64,000 nucleotides of DNA from Pseudomonas sp. R4-35-07 (lineage in GTDB: Bacteria; Pseudomonadota; Gammaproteobacteria; Pseudomonadales; Pseudomonadaceae), in NCBI RefSeq assembly GCF_003852235.1, contig NZ_CP027732.1, forward strand, positions 1,302,001 through 1,366,000, read 5' to 3'. Shown here piece by piece: positions 52,835-63,115 of the stretch. The position numbers and the translations under genes are program-made. A model generated the notes under the pieces. That model did not search any database. It had not been told where the DNA came from and saw only the letters and a list, made by a program, of their open reading frames with translations. Numbering within the stretch: the stretch's first letter is position 1; every line of letters begins with the position of its first letter.

Positions 52835-54112
52835 GTGGACGATTACCAGCAGACGATACGCACCTTGTCCGATCGCATTGTGCTGGCGCAAACGCCGATC
52901 CGCGTCCTCGACGCCGTGAAGTGGGACGAGAATATTCGCCAGGGCTTTCTCAAGGCCAAGGGCAAGGCCATGCCCGCCGTGGATCGCGATTACTACCTGA
53001 ACCGCCCGTTGTCGTTCGACTCCAGTGCGGTCAAGCTGGAATTTCAGAACATCGAGCGCGACATCACCCGCCGCCTCGGCCAGTTCAGCCCGGTAGGGCA
53101 GATCATGCGCCGTATGTGCCGGGAGTACCGCATGGTCGTGCGTATGCTCGAAGCCCGTGGCACCGAGGATTTCGGCCTGATTTCCCAGGAACTCTACGGC
53201 GCCGCGTCCGACGCCTTCCACGCCGGTGACCCGACCCTGGCCGATCTGGGCCTGATGCTCTCGGACTACCTGAACAATATCGACGGCCGTGGCGACCTCA
53301 AGGACGAAGCCAAGACCTTGACCGCCAAGGACGCCGTCGCCTTGCTGCAAACGCGCTTGAACAAAGTGTTCGGCGAGGCCGAAGAAACCATCCGCGTGTT
53401 CGAATCCGATGGCATCGTCGCCGACGCGGCGGCGGGCGCCGACTACATCAAGATCCGCGCCGACGCGATGTTCAACGACCGTGACGTGCGCGCCCTGGAA
53501 GTGCACGAAGGCCTGGTGCATGTGGGCACCACTCTCAATGGCCAGAACCAGCCGATCTGCACGTTCCTGTCCAAGGGCCCACCCTCATCCACCGTGACCC
53601 AGGAAGGCCTGGCGATCCTGATGGAGATCATCACGTTCGCCTCCTACCCCAGCCGGCTGCGCAAACTGACCAACCGCACCCGCGCCATTCATATGGTGGA
53701 GGAGGGCGCCGACTTCCTGCAGGTGTTCGAATTCTTCCGCGAGCAAGGCTTTGAAATGGCTGAAAGCTACGGCAACGCCAGTCGCGTGTTCCGTGGCTCG
53801 GTGCCCACTGGCTTGCCGTTTACCAAGGATCTGTCCTACCTCAAGGGCTTTATCATGGTCTACAACTACATCCAGCTGGCCGTGCGCAAGGGCAAGTTGG
53901 AACAAGTGCCGTTGTTGTTCTGCGGCAAGACCACGCTTGAAGATATGCGCACCTTGCGCCAACTGGTCGATGAAGGCCTGGTAGTGCCGCCCAAATACCT
54001 GCCCGAACAGTTCCGCGACATGAACGCACTGGCGGCGTGGATGTGCTTCTCCAACTTCCTCAACCATTTGAGCCTGGACCGCATCGAGGCGGACTACTCC
54101 AATATCCTGTAA
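52835..54112 (+). CDS. QEGLA-motif protein (DUF1704; MATCAP-like metalloprotease fold)
   Basis: 425 aa. The motifs HEGLVHVGTTLNG and TQEGLAILMEI are the family signature. They match the HExxxH-type and Glu metal ligands of the tyrosine carboxypeptidase MATCAP/KIAA0895 fold. The bacterial family (TIGR02421) was named for effects on flavohaemoglobin expression. A GTG start follows AGAGGAAG. It starts 35 bp after the TetR gene. The substrate is unknown; a peptidase role is inference. Confidence 0.85.
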   Translation: MDDYQQTIRTLSDRIVLAQTPIRVLDAVKWDENIRQGFLKAKGKAMPAVDRDYYLNRPLSFDSSAVKLEFQNIERDITRRLGQFSPVGQIMRRMCREYRMVVRMLEARGTEDFGLISQELYGAASDAFHAGDPTLADLGLMLSDYLNNIDGRGDLKDEAKTLTAKDAVALLQTRLNKVFGEAEETIRVFESDGIVADAAAGADYIKIRADAMFNDRDVRALEVHEGLVHVGTTLNGQNQPICTFLSKGPPSSTVTQEGLAILMEIITFASYPSRLRKLTNRTRAIHMVEEGADFLQVFEFFREQGFEMAESYGNASRVFRGSVPTGLPFTKDLSYLKGFIMVYNYIQLAVRKGKLEQVPLLFCGKTTLEDMRTLRQLVDEGLVVPPKYLPEQFRDMNALAAWMCFSNFLNHLSLDRIEADYSNIL

Positions 54113-54153
54113 GGATGCTGGCTATTTTCAACTCACCCACGAGGCTTCAACGG

Positions 54154-55059
54154 ATGAGAATCCTCGGCATTCTTTGCCTGCTACTCACATTGAACGGCTG
54201 CAGCTCCCTGCTGTTCTACCCGGAGCCCGGCCTGCCGTTCACGCCGCAAAAAGCCCACCTTGCGTACCGCGACGTCACCCTCACCACTGCCGACGGCGTA
54301 AATCTGCACGCCTGGTGGCTACCCGCCAAGCCCGGCGTGCCACTCAAAGGCACGGTGCTGCACCTGCACGGCAATGGCGGCAATCTGGCCTGGCACCTGG
54401 GCGGGAGTTGGTGGTTGCCGGAGCAGGGCTACCAAGTGCTGTTGCTCGACTATCGCGGCTATGGGCTCTCCGAAGGCAAGCCGTCATTGCCGGCGATTTA
54501 TCAGGATGTGGACGCCGCGTTCAGTTGGCTCGATCAGGCGCCCGAAGTCCGCAGCCAGCCGCTGATCGTCCTTGGCCAGAGCCTGGGCGGTGCGTTGGCC
54601 GTGCATTATCTTGCGGCCCACCCCGAGCGCCAGTCCCGGCTCAAGGCCCTGGTATTGGATGGCGTGCCCGCCAGTTATCGTGACGTAGGACAATTCGCCC
54701 TGAGCACGTCCTGGTTAACATGGCCGTTCCAGTTACCCCTGTCTTGGCTGGTGCCCGACGCCGACAGCGCGATCAACGCCATGCCCCAACTGACCGGCGT
54801 GCCCAAGCTGCTGTTTCACAGCCTGGATGATCCGATCGTGCCCTTGTCCAACGGTATCCGCCTGTACCAGGCAGCGCCTGCACCCAGGGTGCTGCAACTG
54901 ACGCGAGGTGGGCATGTGCAGACATTTGCCGACAAGACCTGGCAAACCGTGATGCTGCGTTACCTGGATGACCCGCTGCACTTCAACGGCCTGCGTCGTC
55001 TCGGCGAAATCCCGAATTATCCCCTACCTGAAGCTGACCCATCAGAGAGCCCGCAATGA
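54154..55059 (+). CDS. Lipoprotein alpha/beta hydrolase
   Basis: 301 aa. The signal peptide ends in lipobox LTLNGC. The hydrolase fold shows oxyanion motif HLHGNGGN, nucleophile in LGQSLGG, and acid/His near DDPIVP and GGHVQTF. It resembles the YfhR/ABHD-type serine hydrolases. ATG 54154 was chosen to place the lipobox correctly; GAGG lies 9 nt upstream. It overlaps the next gene by ATGA. Confidence 0.85.
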   Translation: MRILGILCLLLTLNGCSSLLFYPEPGLPFTPQKAHLAYRDVTLTTADGVNLHAWWLPAKPGVPLKGTVLHLHGNGGNLAWHLGGSWWLPEQGYQVLLLDYRGYGLSEGKPSLPAIYQDVDAAFSWLDQAPEVRSQPLIVLGQSLGGALAVHYLAAHPERQSRLKALVLDGVPASYRDVGQFALSTSWLTWPFQLPLSWLVPDADSAINAMPQLTGVPKLLFHSLDDPIVPLSNGIRLYQAAPAPRVLQLTRGGHVQTFADKTWQTVMLRYLDDPLHFNGLRRLGEIPNYPLPEADPSESPQ

Positions 55060-55379
55060 GTGAAGAGCGCAACATGATCCCGCTGATTCTCACTGGCATC
55101 GGCACCATCATCGGTACTGTCGGTTGCCTGTGGTACTACGGCTACCTGCACTTCGCCAAGCCGGAGGATGCGCTGTTGCTCAGCGATTTCACGATGCTCA
55201 AGACCGTGCCGGGTGAGGACTACAAAATCTCGTTGACCCCTGCCGCTCAAGTGGCGCAGTGCATTGATGGCGTATTGGTGATGTTCGACACCGACCAGAA
55301 AGGCCTGAGTGGCGTGCTGGTGAATAACAAGAAGCAGGCAGTGCGTTGCATGGGGCAGGAAACCCCACAACTGCAGTAG
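55056..55379 (+). CDS. Small membrane protein of unknown function
   Basis: 107 aa. One membrane helix (residues 7-28, MIPLILTGIGTIIGTVGCLWYYG) and a soluble C-terminal part of about 75 aa with two Cys (QCIDG, RCMGQE). I do not recognise a family. It is translationally coupled to the hydrolase. Confidence 0.75.
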   Translation: MSEERNMIPLILTGIGTIIGTVGCLWYYGYLHFAKPEDALLLSDFTMLKTVPGEDYKISLTPAAQVAQCIDGVLVMFDTDQKGLSGVLVNNKKQAVRCMGQETPQLQ

Positions 55380-55463
55380 TGACAGCCGGCTTCCCCGCCG
55401 TGGGAAAGTGCCGTTATCTCTACAGATTATGGATTTGTCACCTGTCAGTCCGCCCCGCTGAGC

Positions 55464-55491
55464 GGAACCATCCTGACGCTCCCACCACAGA
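55464..55491 (+). promoter_or_regulatory. hrp box (HrpL/RspL-type promoter)
   Basis: GGAACC (55464-55469), a 15-bp spacer and CCACAGA (55485-55491) fit the full hrp-box consensus GGAACC-N15/16-CCACNNA. It lies 60 bp before the harpin-like gene and on the same strand. HrpL is the extracytoplasmic sigma factor of plant-type III secretion. Confidence 0.82.
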
Positions 55492-55550
55492 TATGGACTG
55501 ATTGGCGCTGCTGATCAGCCTATTTTATTCATTGGTTGGAGTGAGCGTTT

Positions 55551-55916
55551 ATGGCGGGAATCAACGGCGTATCGGGTGGTGCAAACATGGGTGGCCTGGG
55601 CGGTGTCGGCAATACCGGCAATCGCCAGGGGGGCTCGCAGCAGGGGCTCGACCAACAGATTCAAGATGTAAAGAATCAGCTCCAGGAGCTTAAATCCAAA
55701 GGTTCTCAGGAAAACCAGGGAAGTGGCGGTGCGGGTGGCGAAGGCTCTCCCACGGCATTGGAGGAGCTACTGAAGAAACTACTCGCCCAGAAAGCTGGCG
55801 GTGCGCAGGGTGGTCAAGGCGCACAAGATGGCCAAAGCGGAGGACAAAGCGACGGCCAAGGCCAGGGCCAGATCCAGTCTCCGCCATCGCAAGGTACAGG
55901 CTCCGTCGACTACTGA
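55551..55916 (+). CDS. Harpin-like glycine/glutamine-rich protein
   Basis: 121 aa. It has no Cys and no Trp and is very rich in Gly, Gln and Ser. There is a central amphipathic helix (LDQQIQDVKNQLQELKSK), a second helix ALEELLKKLLAQK, and a tail of GQ repeats. Small, heat-stable, Cys-free, Gly-rich proteins with amphipathic helices are typical of type III harpins (HrpZ, Hpa1). TTGGAGTG precedes the ATG. The hrp box upstream and terminator downstream make it a one-gene unit. Family membership is by character and not by clear homology. Confidence 0.75.
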   Translation: MAGINGVSGGANMGGLGGVGNTGNRQGGSQQGLDQQIQDVKNQLQELKSKGSQENQGSGGAGGEGSPTALEELLKKLLAQKAGGAQGGQGAQDGQSGGQSDGQGQGQIQSPPSQGTGSVDY

Positions 55917-55929
55917 TGGGTGTCTCTGG

Positions 55930-55954
55930 AAAACCGCCTTCATTGGCGGTTTTT
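55930..55954 (+). terminator. Terminator of the harpin-like gene
   Basis: AAAACCGCC pairs with GGCGGTTTT, followed by a T run. Confidence 0.9.
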
Positions 55955-56060
55955 CAGGTTGCATCAAGCGACCGGTTTCGTTGTTGACGCGAATACCTGG
56001 AACCGTATCGCGTCAGATGCCACAGACAGCGATGAAACTACACAAAGCGGGGCCTAGAAT

Positions 56061-56267
56061 GTGGCGATAACCATTGCTGCAATACGCAACATGTTGGACA
56101 TGGCCAGGGAGCATCAGAAGCTGGAGCGGCGAGACGCTGAGGACGATGAACTCAAGCAACTGATGGATAAGCTGTCGCAAAATGCTTATGGCCCCAAAAT
56201 CGAAATGCCTGCCGACGATACTCACCGCACCATCCAGTTTGACGAACCCAAAAAAAACCCACCGTAA
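56061..56267 (+). CDS. Small hypothetical protein
   Basis: 68 aa from a GTG start, or 58 aa from ATG 56091. A charged helical N-terminus (MLDMAREHQKLERRDAEDDELKQLMDKLSQ) precedes an acidic tail. There is no strong ribosome site. It lies 145 bp after the harpin-like gene, beyond that gene's terminator, so is probably a separate unit. Not recognised. Confidence 0.45.
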   Translation: MAITIAAIRNMLDMAREHQKLERRDAEDDELKQLMDKLSQNAYGPKIEMPADDTHRTIQFDEPKKNPP

Positions 56268-56280
56268 GGTGGGTTTTTTC
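56252..56280. terminator. Bidirectional terminator between the small gene and lptF
   Basis: AAAAAACCCACC pairs with GGTGGGTTTTTT across a 4-nt loop, with T runs on both strands. Its left edge overlaps the end of the small ORF. Confidence 0.9.
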
Positions 56281-56296
56281 ATGCCGCTTAAACCAA

Positions 56297-57082
56297 TCAG
56301 TTAGCTACGGAAGAACGTGGCTTGACCGGTTGGTTGTCGTTGGAGATGGTCACTTCAACGCGGCGGTTCATTGCACGGCCCGATACGCTGCCGTTGTCGG
56401 CAACCGGGTATTCCTTGCCGTAGCCCTGGGTCACGATGCGCGAGATATCCACGCCTTGCTGTGCCAGTGCACGTTGCACGGAAGCCGCACGGCGCTCGGA
56501 CAGGCTCTGGTTGTACGAGTCGGAACCGGTGCTGTCGGTGTAGCCTTCGACGATCACTTTACGGTCCGGATTGTCGCGCAGGAACTGAGCCAGCTTGGTG
56601 ATATTCACCAGGCCGCTGGACTTAAGGTCGGACTTGTTGGTGGCGAACAGTACGTCACCAAAGGTCACCAGGGTGCCGCGATCGGTTTGCTTGGCGTTCA
56701 AGCTGTCTTGCAATTGCTTGATCTGCGCGTCACGAGCGTCCAGCAGGGCGCGGGCACGTTCGTCGCCAGCGTTTTTCAGCTTGGCTTCGGACTCACGCAG
56801 AGAAATAGTGTCTTTGGCCACTTCTACACGCTGGTTGGTCAGGTAAGCCAACTGGTCGACTTTCTTCTCGTCTTCCTTGTCGCGGTAGGCCTTGTCTGCC
56901 TTATCCAGCCACTCGCTGGCGTCTTTGGTTTCCAGCGCTGCGAGCTTGGTAGCCTGCGGGTTGGTTTGCAGGGCCGTGAAATTGGTCCGTGCGTTTTCCA
57001 GATTTGCGTTCGGCGGGGTGGAGCAGGCTGCCAAGGCAACGCTCATCGCCAACAGGGCAGGGATCATCAATTGTTTACGCAT
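56297..57082 (-). CDS. lptF: OmpA-family lipoprotein LptF
   Basis: 261 aa. Lipobox LAAC follows a 20-residue signal. Residues about 20-135 form a DUF4398/coiled-coil region. The C-terminal OmpA domain is peptidoglycan-binding (VIVEGYTDSTGSDSYNQSLSERRAASV and NRRVEV). LptF (PA3692) is an AlgU-controlled outer-membrane lipoprotein linked to envelope stress. It lies 56 bp downstream of the DUF4398 gene and is probably cotranscribed. Confidence 0.9.
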   Translation of the reverse strand: MRKQLMIPALLAMSVALAACSTPPNANLENARTNFTALQTNPQATKLAALETKDASEWLDKADKAYRDKEDEKKVDQLAYLTNQRVEVAKDTISLRESEAKLKNAGDERARALLDARDAQIKQLQDSLNAKQTDRGTLVTFGDVLFATNKSDLKSSGLVNITKLAQFLRDNPDRKVIVEGYTDSTGSDSYNQSLSERRAASVQRALAQQGVDISRIVTQGYGKEYPVADNGSVSGRAMNRRVEVTISNDNQPVKPRSSVAN

Positions 57083-57138
57083 AGTCGTGTCGTCCTTTCA
57101 ATTCGATATCAGGTGCGATGCAGTCAAGGGGCAGCGGC

Positions 57139-57564
57139 TTACTTCTGCTGGATAGCAGCCGGGCGCATGCCTTCCTTACGCAACTCGTCAACTGCTTTCT
57201 GGGAGTCCTTCACCGCTTGCTCAGCCTTGGCAGCCTGGGCTTTACGCTCAGCAACGCGAGCGTCCCACTCGGCTTGTTCAGCCAACTGACGCGCTTTGTC
57301 GTAGTTCTTGTCGTGCATGGCGATTTCGGCTTCTTTGAGCTTGTCCTGGGCCGACTTCATTTCCACGGCTGCAAACTCGGTACCGCCGGCGCTGACCGCG
57401 CTGTTGACCGCAGATTGGGTCACTGCGTATTGCTCGGTCGGCGGGTTACCGGCACAGCCAGCCAGAACGAAGCTGGTGCCGATTGCCAGCGCGGCCAATT
57501 TGAGCCCGCGCAGGTGGTTAAACGAGGATTTGGCAGTGCTGGTCTTCATCGTCTTCAACTCCAT
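57139..57564 (-). CDS. DUF4398-family lipoprotein (PA3691-like)
   Basis: 141 aa. The signal ends in FVLAGC, and the mature part is one long helical DUF4398 domain (AVNSAVSAGGTEFAAVEMKSAQDKLKEAEIAM). Partner of lptF, first in the unit. AGGAG is 7 nt before ATG 57564. A longer reading to 57624 was rejected. Confidence 0.87.
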   Translation of the reverse strand: MELKTMKTSTAKSSFNHLRGLKLAALAIGTSFVLAGCAGNPPTEQYAVTQSAVNSAVSAGGTEFAAVEMKSAQDKLKEAEIAMHDKNYDKARQLAEQAEWDARVAERKAQAAKAEQAVKDSQKAVDELRKEGMRPAAIQQK

Positions 57565-57666
57565 TGGATAACTCCTGAAAAATCCATCCTGGCGTTCGTT
57601 TGCGGGCCCGGCGGTTAAGCACATGACGCCAGTTCAAACGAGCGTTCCAAGTGATGGCTTACTGGC

Positions 57667-57694
57667 TGTGACCGGATGCTTTTTTCAAAAGTTC
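57667..57694 (-). promoter_or_regulatory. Possible AlgU (sigma-22) promoter for the DUF4398-lptF unit
   Basis: On the minus strand GAACTT (57694-57689), a 17-bp spacer and TCACA (57671-57667) resemble the AlgU consensus GAACTT-N16/17-TCTGA. The -10 match is partial. It fits the known AlgU control of lptF. Confidence 0.45.
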
Positions 57695-57836
57695 AGCGGA
57701 GATGGCGATTTGCCTAAAAAAATATCTGACTGAATGGTCAGCATCAGAAATTTGGAACTTTCACCCCGCGAAGCGGTACGCCGGGCCGCTGAAAGGCCCG
57801 GAATACAGCGGTTGAATCAGTTTAAATAAGGGAGGA

Positions 57837-58181
57837 TCAGTGCTGCGGTTCGTCAGCACTCGCTGACAAATCATGCAGATAGCGGCGCGACAACGTCAGA
57901 AAACGCGGCGTGGGCCCGACGTCTTCATACAGCGGGTCGCCTTCTTCATCGGTGGCAATCACCTGCTGGCCCTTGACGTAGGGAAAGCTGGCTTCCAGCT
58001 CTTCGAGGGCGGCGCCGATCAGTTCGCCAAGCAGTTCTTCGGTGTGGCGCTTGGGGTACATTTCGGCAAGGGCGGCCAGCCGCGCGGCGGCTTCTACGTC
58101 CAGATGAATCGCGTATTGGGTTTGGGTCAGTCGACCCTTGGCGGTTTCTTCCCAATGCTGGGGCAGGTCTCGAATTTTCAT
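57837..58181 (-). CDS. Conserved small Pseudomonas protein (PA3688-like)
   Basis: 114 aa, starting [19 protein letters not shown] and rich in helices ([36 protein letters not shown]), ending in a conserved [12 protein letters not shown]. It is divergent from ppc, as in P. aeruginosa. Function unknown. Confidence 0.82.
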   Translation of the reverse strand: MKIRDLPQHWEETAKGRLTQTQYAIHLDVEAAARLAALAEMYPKRHTEELLGELIGAALEELEASFPYVKGQQVIATDEEGDPLYEDVGPTPRFLTLSRRYLHDLSASADEPQH

Positions 58182-58344
58182 GGCAACCTCAATAATGAGT
58201 GACCAGCCACCGGTGTGGATGACCCGGCGACTTAACCTTGAGACTAGCTGCAAGCCGCAAGGTTTAAAGTGTCTTGTCAGAAAGCGCCGCCGACGGCACT
58301 CTGGAACACCTGCGCGTCCCGGATTTCTGGCTGGAGATTGGCTG

Positions 58345-60972
58345 ATGAGTGATATCGATGCACGCTTGCGTGAGGATGTTCACCTGCTGGGTGAACTGTT
58401 GGGCAACACCATTCGAGAGCAATACGGCGATGCGTTTCTCGACAAGATCGAGCAGATCCGTAAAGGCGCCAAGGCTGACCGGCGCGGCGCGGGCGCTGAG
58501 CTCAGCGCGAGCCTGAATCAGCTGCAGGAAGATGAACTGCTGCCTGTAGCGCGGGCCTTCAACCAGTTCCTCAACCTGGCCAACATTGCCGAGCAGTACC
58601 AGTTGATTCATCGGCGCGATGAATCGCAGCCGGCGCCCTTCGAGTCCCGTGTGCTGCCGGAGTTGCTGGCCCGCCTGCAACGCGAAGGCCACAGTGACGA
58701 ATCCCTGGCCCGCCAATTGGCGCGGCTGGAGATCGAGTTGGTCCTCACCGCCCACCCCACCGAAGTCGCGCGCCGCACGCTGATCCAGAAATATGACGCG
58801 ATTGCCGCGCAACTGGCGCTGCAGGATCACCGTGACCTCACCAGCGCCGAGCGCGAGCAGATCCGCGAACGCTTGCAACGCCTGATCGCCGAGGCCTGGC
58901 ACACCGAAGAAATCCGCCGCGTCCGGCCCACGCCGGTGGATGAAGCCAAATGGGGCTTTGCGGTCATCGAGCATTCGTTGTGGCAGGCCATTCCCAATTA
59001 TTTGCGCAAGGCCGACCAGGCCTTGCACGCCGCCACCGGTTTGCGTCTGCCGCTTGAGGCCGCGCCAATTCGATTTGCCTCGTGGATGGGCGGCGACCGT
59101 GACGGCAACCCGAATGTCACGGCGCCGGTCACTCGCGAAGTGCTGTTGCTGGCGCGCTGGATGGCCGCGGATTTGTATCTGCGCGATATCGATCAGCTCG
59201 CCTCCGAGCTGTCCATGCAACAGGCCAGCCCGGCGTTGCTGGCTCAGGTGGGGGACAGCGTCGAGCCTTACCGTGCCTTGCTCAAGCAACTGCGCGAACG
59301 CCTGCGCGCCACGCGCCAGTGGGCTCATTCCGCGTTGAGTGGCCCTGCACCGGCACCGGCGCAGGTGTTGCAGGACAATCGCGACCTGCTCGGCCCCTTG
59401 GAGCTGTGCTATCAGTCGCTGCATGAGTGCGGCATGGGCGTGATTGCCGATGGTCCGTTGCTCGACTGCCTGCGCCGCGCTGTCACTTTCGGCCTGTTCC
59501 TGGTCCGCCTGGATGTGCGCCAGGATTCCACGCGTCACTCGTCGGCCATGACCGAAATCACCGACTACCTCGGCTTGGGTCGCTATGAAGACTGGGACGA
59601 AGAAACGCGCATCAACTTCCTGAGCAAAGAGCTGAACAATCGCCGACCACTGCTGCCAGGTTATTTCAAACCGTCGGCGGATACCGCTGAGGTGTTGAAC
59701 ACCTGCCGCGAAATCGCCGCTGCACCGGCTGCATCGCTGGGCTCCTATGTGATTTCCATGGCCGGCGCCGCATCGGATGTGCTGGCGGTGCAGTTGCTGC
59801 TCAAAGAGTCGGGCGTACAGCGGCCCATGCGCGTCGTGCCGCTGTTCGAGACCCTGGCCGACCTGGATAACGCCGGGCCGGTGATGGAGCGACTGTTGCA
59901 ACTGCCGGGCTATCGCGCGCGGTTGCATGGCCCGCAGGAAGTGATGATCGGCTATTCGGACTCGGCCAAGGACGCCGGCACCACCGCCGCCGCTTGGGCG
60001 CAGTACCGGGCACAGGAACGGCTGGTGGATATCTGCCGCGAGCAACAAGTGGAATTGCTGTTGTTCCACGGTCGCGGTGGCACCGTCGGCCGTGGCGGTG
60101 GCCCGGCGCATGCGGCGATCCTGTCGCAGCCACCGGGCTCGGTGGCGGGGCGGTTCCGCACCACCGAACAGGGCGAGATGATCCGCTTCAAGTTTGGCCT
60201 GCCGGATATTGCCGAACAGAACCTCAACCTCTACTTGGCGGCGGTACTCGAAGCCACGCTGTTGCCACCGCCGCCACCGGAGCCGGCCTGGCGTCATCTG
60301 ATGGACGAATTGGCCGCCGACGGCGTCAGCGCCTACCGCGCGGTGGTGCGGGAAAATCCGCAATTCGTCGAGTATTTCCGCCAGTCCACGCCGGAGCAGG
60401 AATTGGGGCGTTTGCCGCTCGGCAGTCGCCCCGCGAAGCGGCGCGCCGGCGGTATTGAAAGCCTGCGCGCGATTCCCTGGATCTTCGGCTGGACCCAGAC
60501 TCGCCTGATGCTGCCCGCCTGGCTCGGCTGGGAAGCGGCATTGAGCAAAGCCCTGGAGCGCGGCGAGGGTGAGTTGCTGGGGCAGATGCGCGAGCAGTGG
60601 CCGTTCTTCCGCACGCGCATTGATATGCTGGAAATGGTGCTGGCCAAGGCCGACGCCGATATCGCCCGCCTCTATGATGAGCGCCTGGTGCAGCCCGACT
60701 TGCTGCCATTGGGTGCGCACTTACGCGACCTATTGTCGCAGGCATGTCACGTGGTGCTAGGCCTGACTGGCCAGTCGCAGCTATTGGCCCACAGTCCGGA
60801 CACCCTGGAGTTCATCCGCCTGCGTAACACCTACCTCGACCCCTTGCACCTGCTGCAGGCCGAATTGCTTGCTCGCTCGCGCCAACGCGAAGCGGCGCAA
60901 GACAGCCCTCTGGAACAGGCGCTGCTGGTGTCCGTCGCCGGTATTGCCGCCGGTTTGCGCAACACCGGTTGA
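58345..60972 (+). CDS. ppc: Phosphoenolpyruvate carboxylase
   Basis: 875 aa. Makes oxaloacetate from PEP and bicarbonate. The catalytic His lies in [12 protein letters not shown], and other signatures are [20 protein letters not shown] and [19 protein letters not shown] is 8 nt before ATG 58345. Length is normal. Confidence 0.97.
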   Translation: MSDIDARLREDVHLLGELLGNTIREQYGDAFLDKIEQIRKGAKADRRGAGAELSASLNQLQEDELLPVARAFNQFLNLANIAEQYQLIHRRDESQPAPFESRVLPELLARLQREGHSDESLARQLARLEIELVLTAHPTEVARRTLIQKYDAIAAQLALQDHRDLTSAEREQIRERLQRLIAEAWHTEEIRRVRPTPVDEAKWGFAVIEHSLWQAIPNYLRKADQALHAATGLRLPLEAAPIRFASWMGGDRDGNPNVTAPVTREVLLLARWMAADLYLRDIDQLASELSMQQASPALLAQVGDSVEPYRALLKQLRERLRATRQWAHSALSGPAPAPAQVLQDNRDLLGPLELCYQSLHECGMGVIADGPLLDCLRRAVTFGLFLVRLDVRQDSTRHSSAMTEITDYLGLGRYEDWDEETRINFLSKELNNRRPLLPGYFKPSADTAEVLNTCREIAAAPAASLGSYVISMAGAASDVLAVQLLLKESGVQRPMRVVPLFETLADLDNAGPVMERLLQLPGYRARLHGPQEVMIGYSDSAKDAGTTAAAWAQYRAQERLVDICREQQVELLLFHGRGGTVGRGGGPAHAAILSQPPGSVAGRFRTTEQGEMIRFKFGLPDIAEQNLNLYLAAVLEATLLPPPPPEPAWRHLMDELAADGVSAYRAVVRENPQFVEYFRQSTPEQELGRLPLGSRPAKRRAGGIESLRAIPWIFGWTQTRLMLPAWLGWEAALSKALERGEGELLGQMREQWPFFRTRIDMLEMVLAKADADIARLYDERLVQPDLLPLGAHLRDLLSQACHVVLGLTGQSQLLAHSPDTLEFIRLRNTYLDPLHLLQAELLARSRQREAAQDSPLEQALLVSVAGIAAGLRNTG

Positions 60973-61010
60973 GGTTTTTCGCCTGTTCTCAACGGCTTGC
61001 GAATCAACCG

Positions 61011-61043
61011 CGACGACCGCCCTGAAACGGGCGGTCGTTGTTT
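61011..61043 (+). terminator. Terminator of ppc
   Basis: ACGACCGCCC pairs with GGGCGGTCGT, followed by TGTTT. Confidence 0.8.
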
Positions 61044-61157
61044 GAGGGGCACGGTTGCGCCTTTGGCTGACGCATGCCTGGCGCGGGTTTCTCCTACTTT
61101 TGGCGGCTTGTGTGGTAAGGGCCTGCTGTGTATCTTGATCAGCCTTTGGCCGTTTGA

Positions 61158-61889
<732 letters not shown>

Positions 61890-61910
61890 TGGGTTGATCG
61901 GCTGCATTCA

Positions 61911-61940
61911 CAACGGCCCGCTTGCGGGCCGTTGTTGTTT
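61911..61940 (+). terminator. Terminator of adk
   Basis: CAACGGCCCGC pairs with GCGGGCCGTTG, followed by TTGTTT. Confidence 0.85.
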
Positions 61941-61978
61941 ATACTGGCGCACTTTTTTCGACTTGGACACCCACACCC

Positions 61979-62665
61979 ATGAGCACCCTGCTGGCCCTGG
62001 ACACCGCGACTGAAGCTTGCTCCGTGGCCTTGCTGCACGACGGCAAGGTAACGAGCCACTACGAGGTGATCCCGCGGCTGCACGCGCAGAAGCTGCTGCC
62101 CATGATCAAGCAACTGCTGGAAGACGCCGGTACCAGCCTGGCCGCCGTGGATGCCATCGCGTTCGGCCGTGGCCCCGGCGCGTTTACCGGCGTGCGGATT
62201 GCCATTGGCGTGGTGCAGGGCCTGGCGTTCGCGTTGGAGCGTCCGGTATTGCCGGTCTCCAACCTCGCGGTACTGGCCCAACGTGCGCTGCGTGAGCATG
62301 GCGCCACGCAAGTGGCGGCGGCGATTGATGCGCGCATGGATGAAGTCTATTGGGGCTGCTACCGCGAGAGCGCCGGTGAAATGCGCCTGATCGGCGTGGA
62401 AGCCGTGCAAGCGCCGGAGTCATCGGTACTGCCCGATGATGCCAGCGGCGACTGGTTCGGTGCCGGGACTGGCTGGGGCTATGGCGAGCGTATGGGAGTG
62501 CAGCTTGCGGGTCTGGACGCTACGATGCTGCCCCATGCCGAAGACCTGCTGACCCTCGCGCGCTTTGCTTTCGAGCGCGGCGAGGCGATTGCGGCGGATC
62601 TGGCGGCGCCGGTTTACCTGCGCGATAAAGTCGCACAGACCAAGGCAGAGCGAGGGATTATTTGA
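61979..62665 (+). CDS. tsaB: tRNA threonylcarbamoyladenosine synthesis protein TsaB
   Basis: 228 aa ASKHA-fold scaffold that pairs with TsaD to make t6A37. Motifs: LLALDTATEACSVALLHDG, FGRGPGAFTGVRIAIGVVQGLAF. TrmO (earlier in the window) methylates the t6A made by this system. Confidence 0.96.
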   Translation: MSTLLALDTATEACSVALLHDGKVTSHYEVIPRLHAQKLLPMIKQLLEDAGTSLAAVDAIAFGRGPGAFTGVRIAIGVVQGLAFALERPVLPVSNLAVLAQRALREHGATQVAAAIDARMDEVYWGCYRESAGEMRLIGVEAVQAPESSVLPDDASGDWFGAGTGWGYGERMGVQLAGLDATMLPHAEDLLTLARFAFERGEAIAADLAAPVYLRDKVAQTKAERGII

Positions 62666-62824
62666 CGCCAGAATTGCGGTAAACCTACGCAAATATCGCC
62701 AATCGTCAGAATTTGCACCGGGTTTTAAACCTTTTTCAAATTATGTGTTCTAGTTATCACCAGAGCATTTGCGCGCTACGGATCGCGCCACTAAAATGCC
62801 ATTACTGATAGCGAGTTCGCGCCC

Positions 62825-63115
62825 ATGCGTATTGATGGCTTTTCCTCACAGTCGTACCCAATCAAACGTAAGCCGCGTAAGGCTAACGTTACTGTGGACG
62901 ACTCCGTAGAGGACTCGCCAGACTTCATTGAAGTCCACTCCGACGCGCAGCCCAGCACCCAAGCCCGCATCAGCGGTCTTCCCGCCCGTCAGCAAGACAT
63001 GGTCTTCCCCCGCTCCATGAGCAAAAGCGTTGCCACTGCCCTGGCCAGCTACCTGACCACCGCCGGCTTTGTCGAATGGGATATGGAAGTGCTGGGTCTC
63101 GATATCCACATCTGA
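62825..63115 (+). CDS. Small conserved protein of unknown function
   Basis: 96 aa. A polar, likely disordered first half (PIKRKPRKANVTVDDSVEDSPDF) and a helical end (SMSKSVATALASYLTTAGFVEWDMEVLGLDIHI) are seen. It overlaps the next gene by one base (TGATG), so the two are coupled. It is not recognised beyond Pseudomonas. Confidence 0.72.
   Translation: MRIDGFSSQSYPIKRKPRKANVTVDDSVEDSPDFIEVHSDAQPSTQARISGLPARQQDMVFPRSMSKSVATALASYLTTAGFVEWDMEVLGLDIHI

Noticed and set aside
58264..60720. Minus-strand ORF of 818 codons opposite ppc
   Set aside because: The sense strand encodes a complete PEP carboxylase. The antisense protein is low-complexity and has no recognisable domain.
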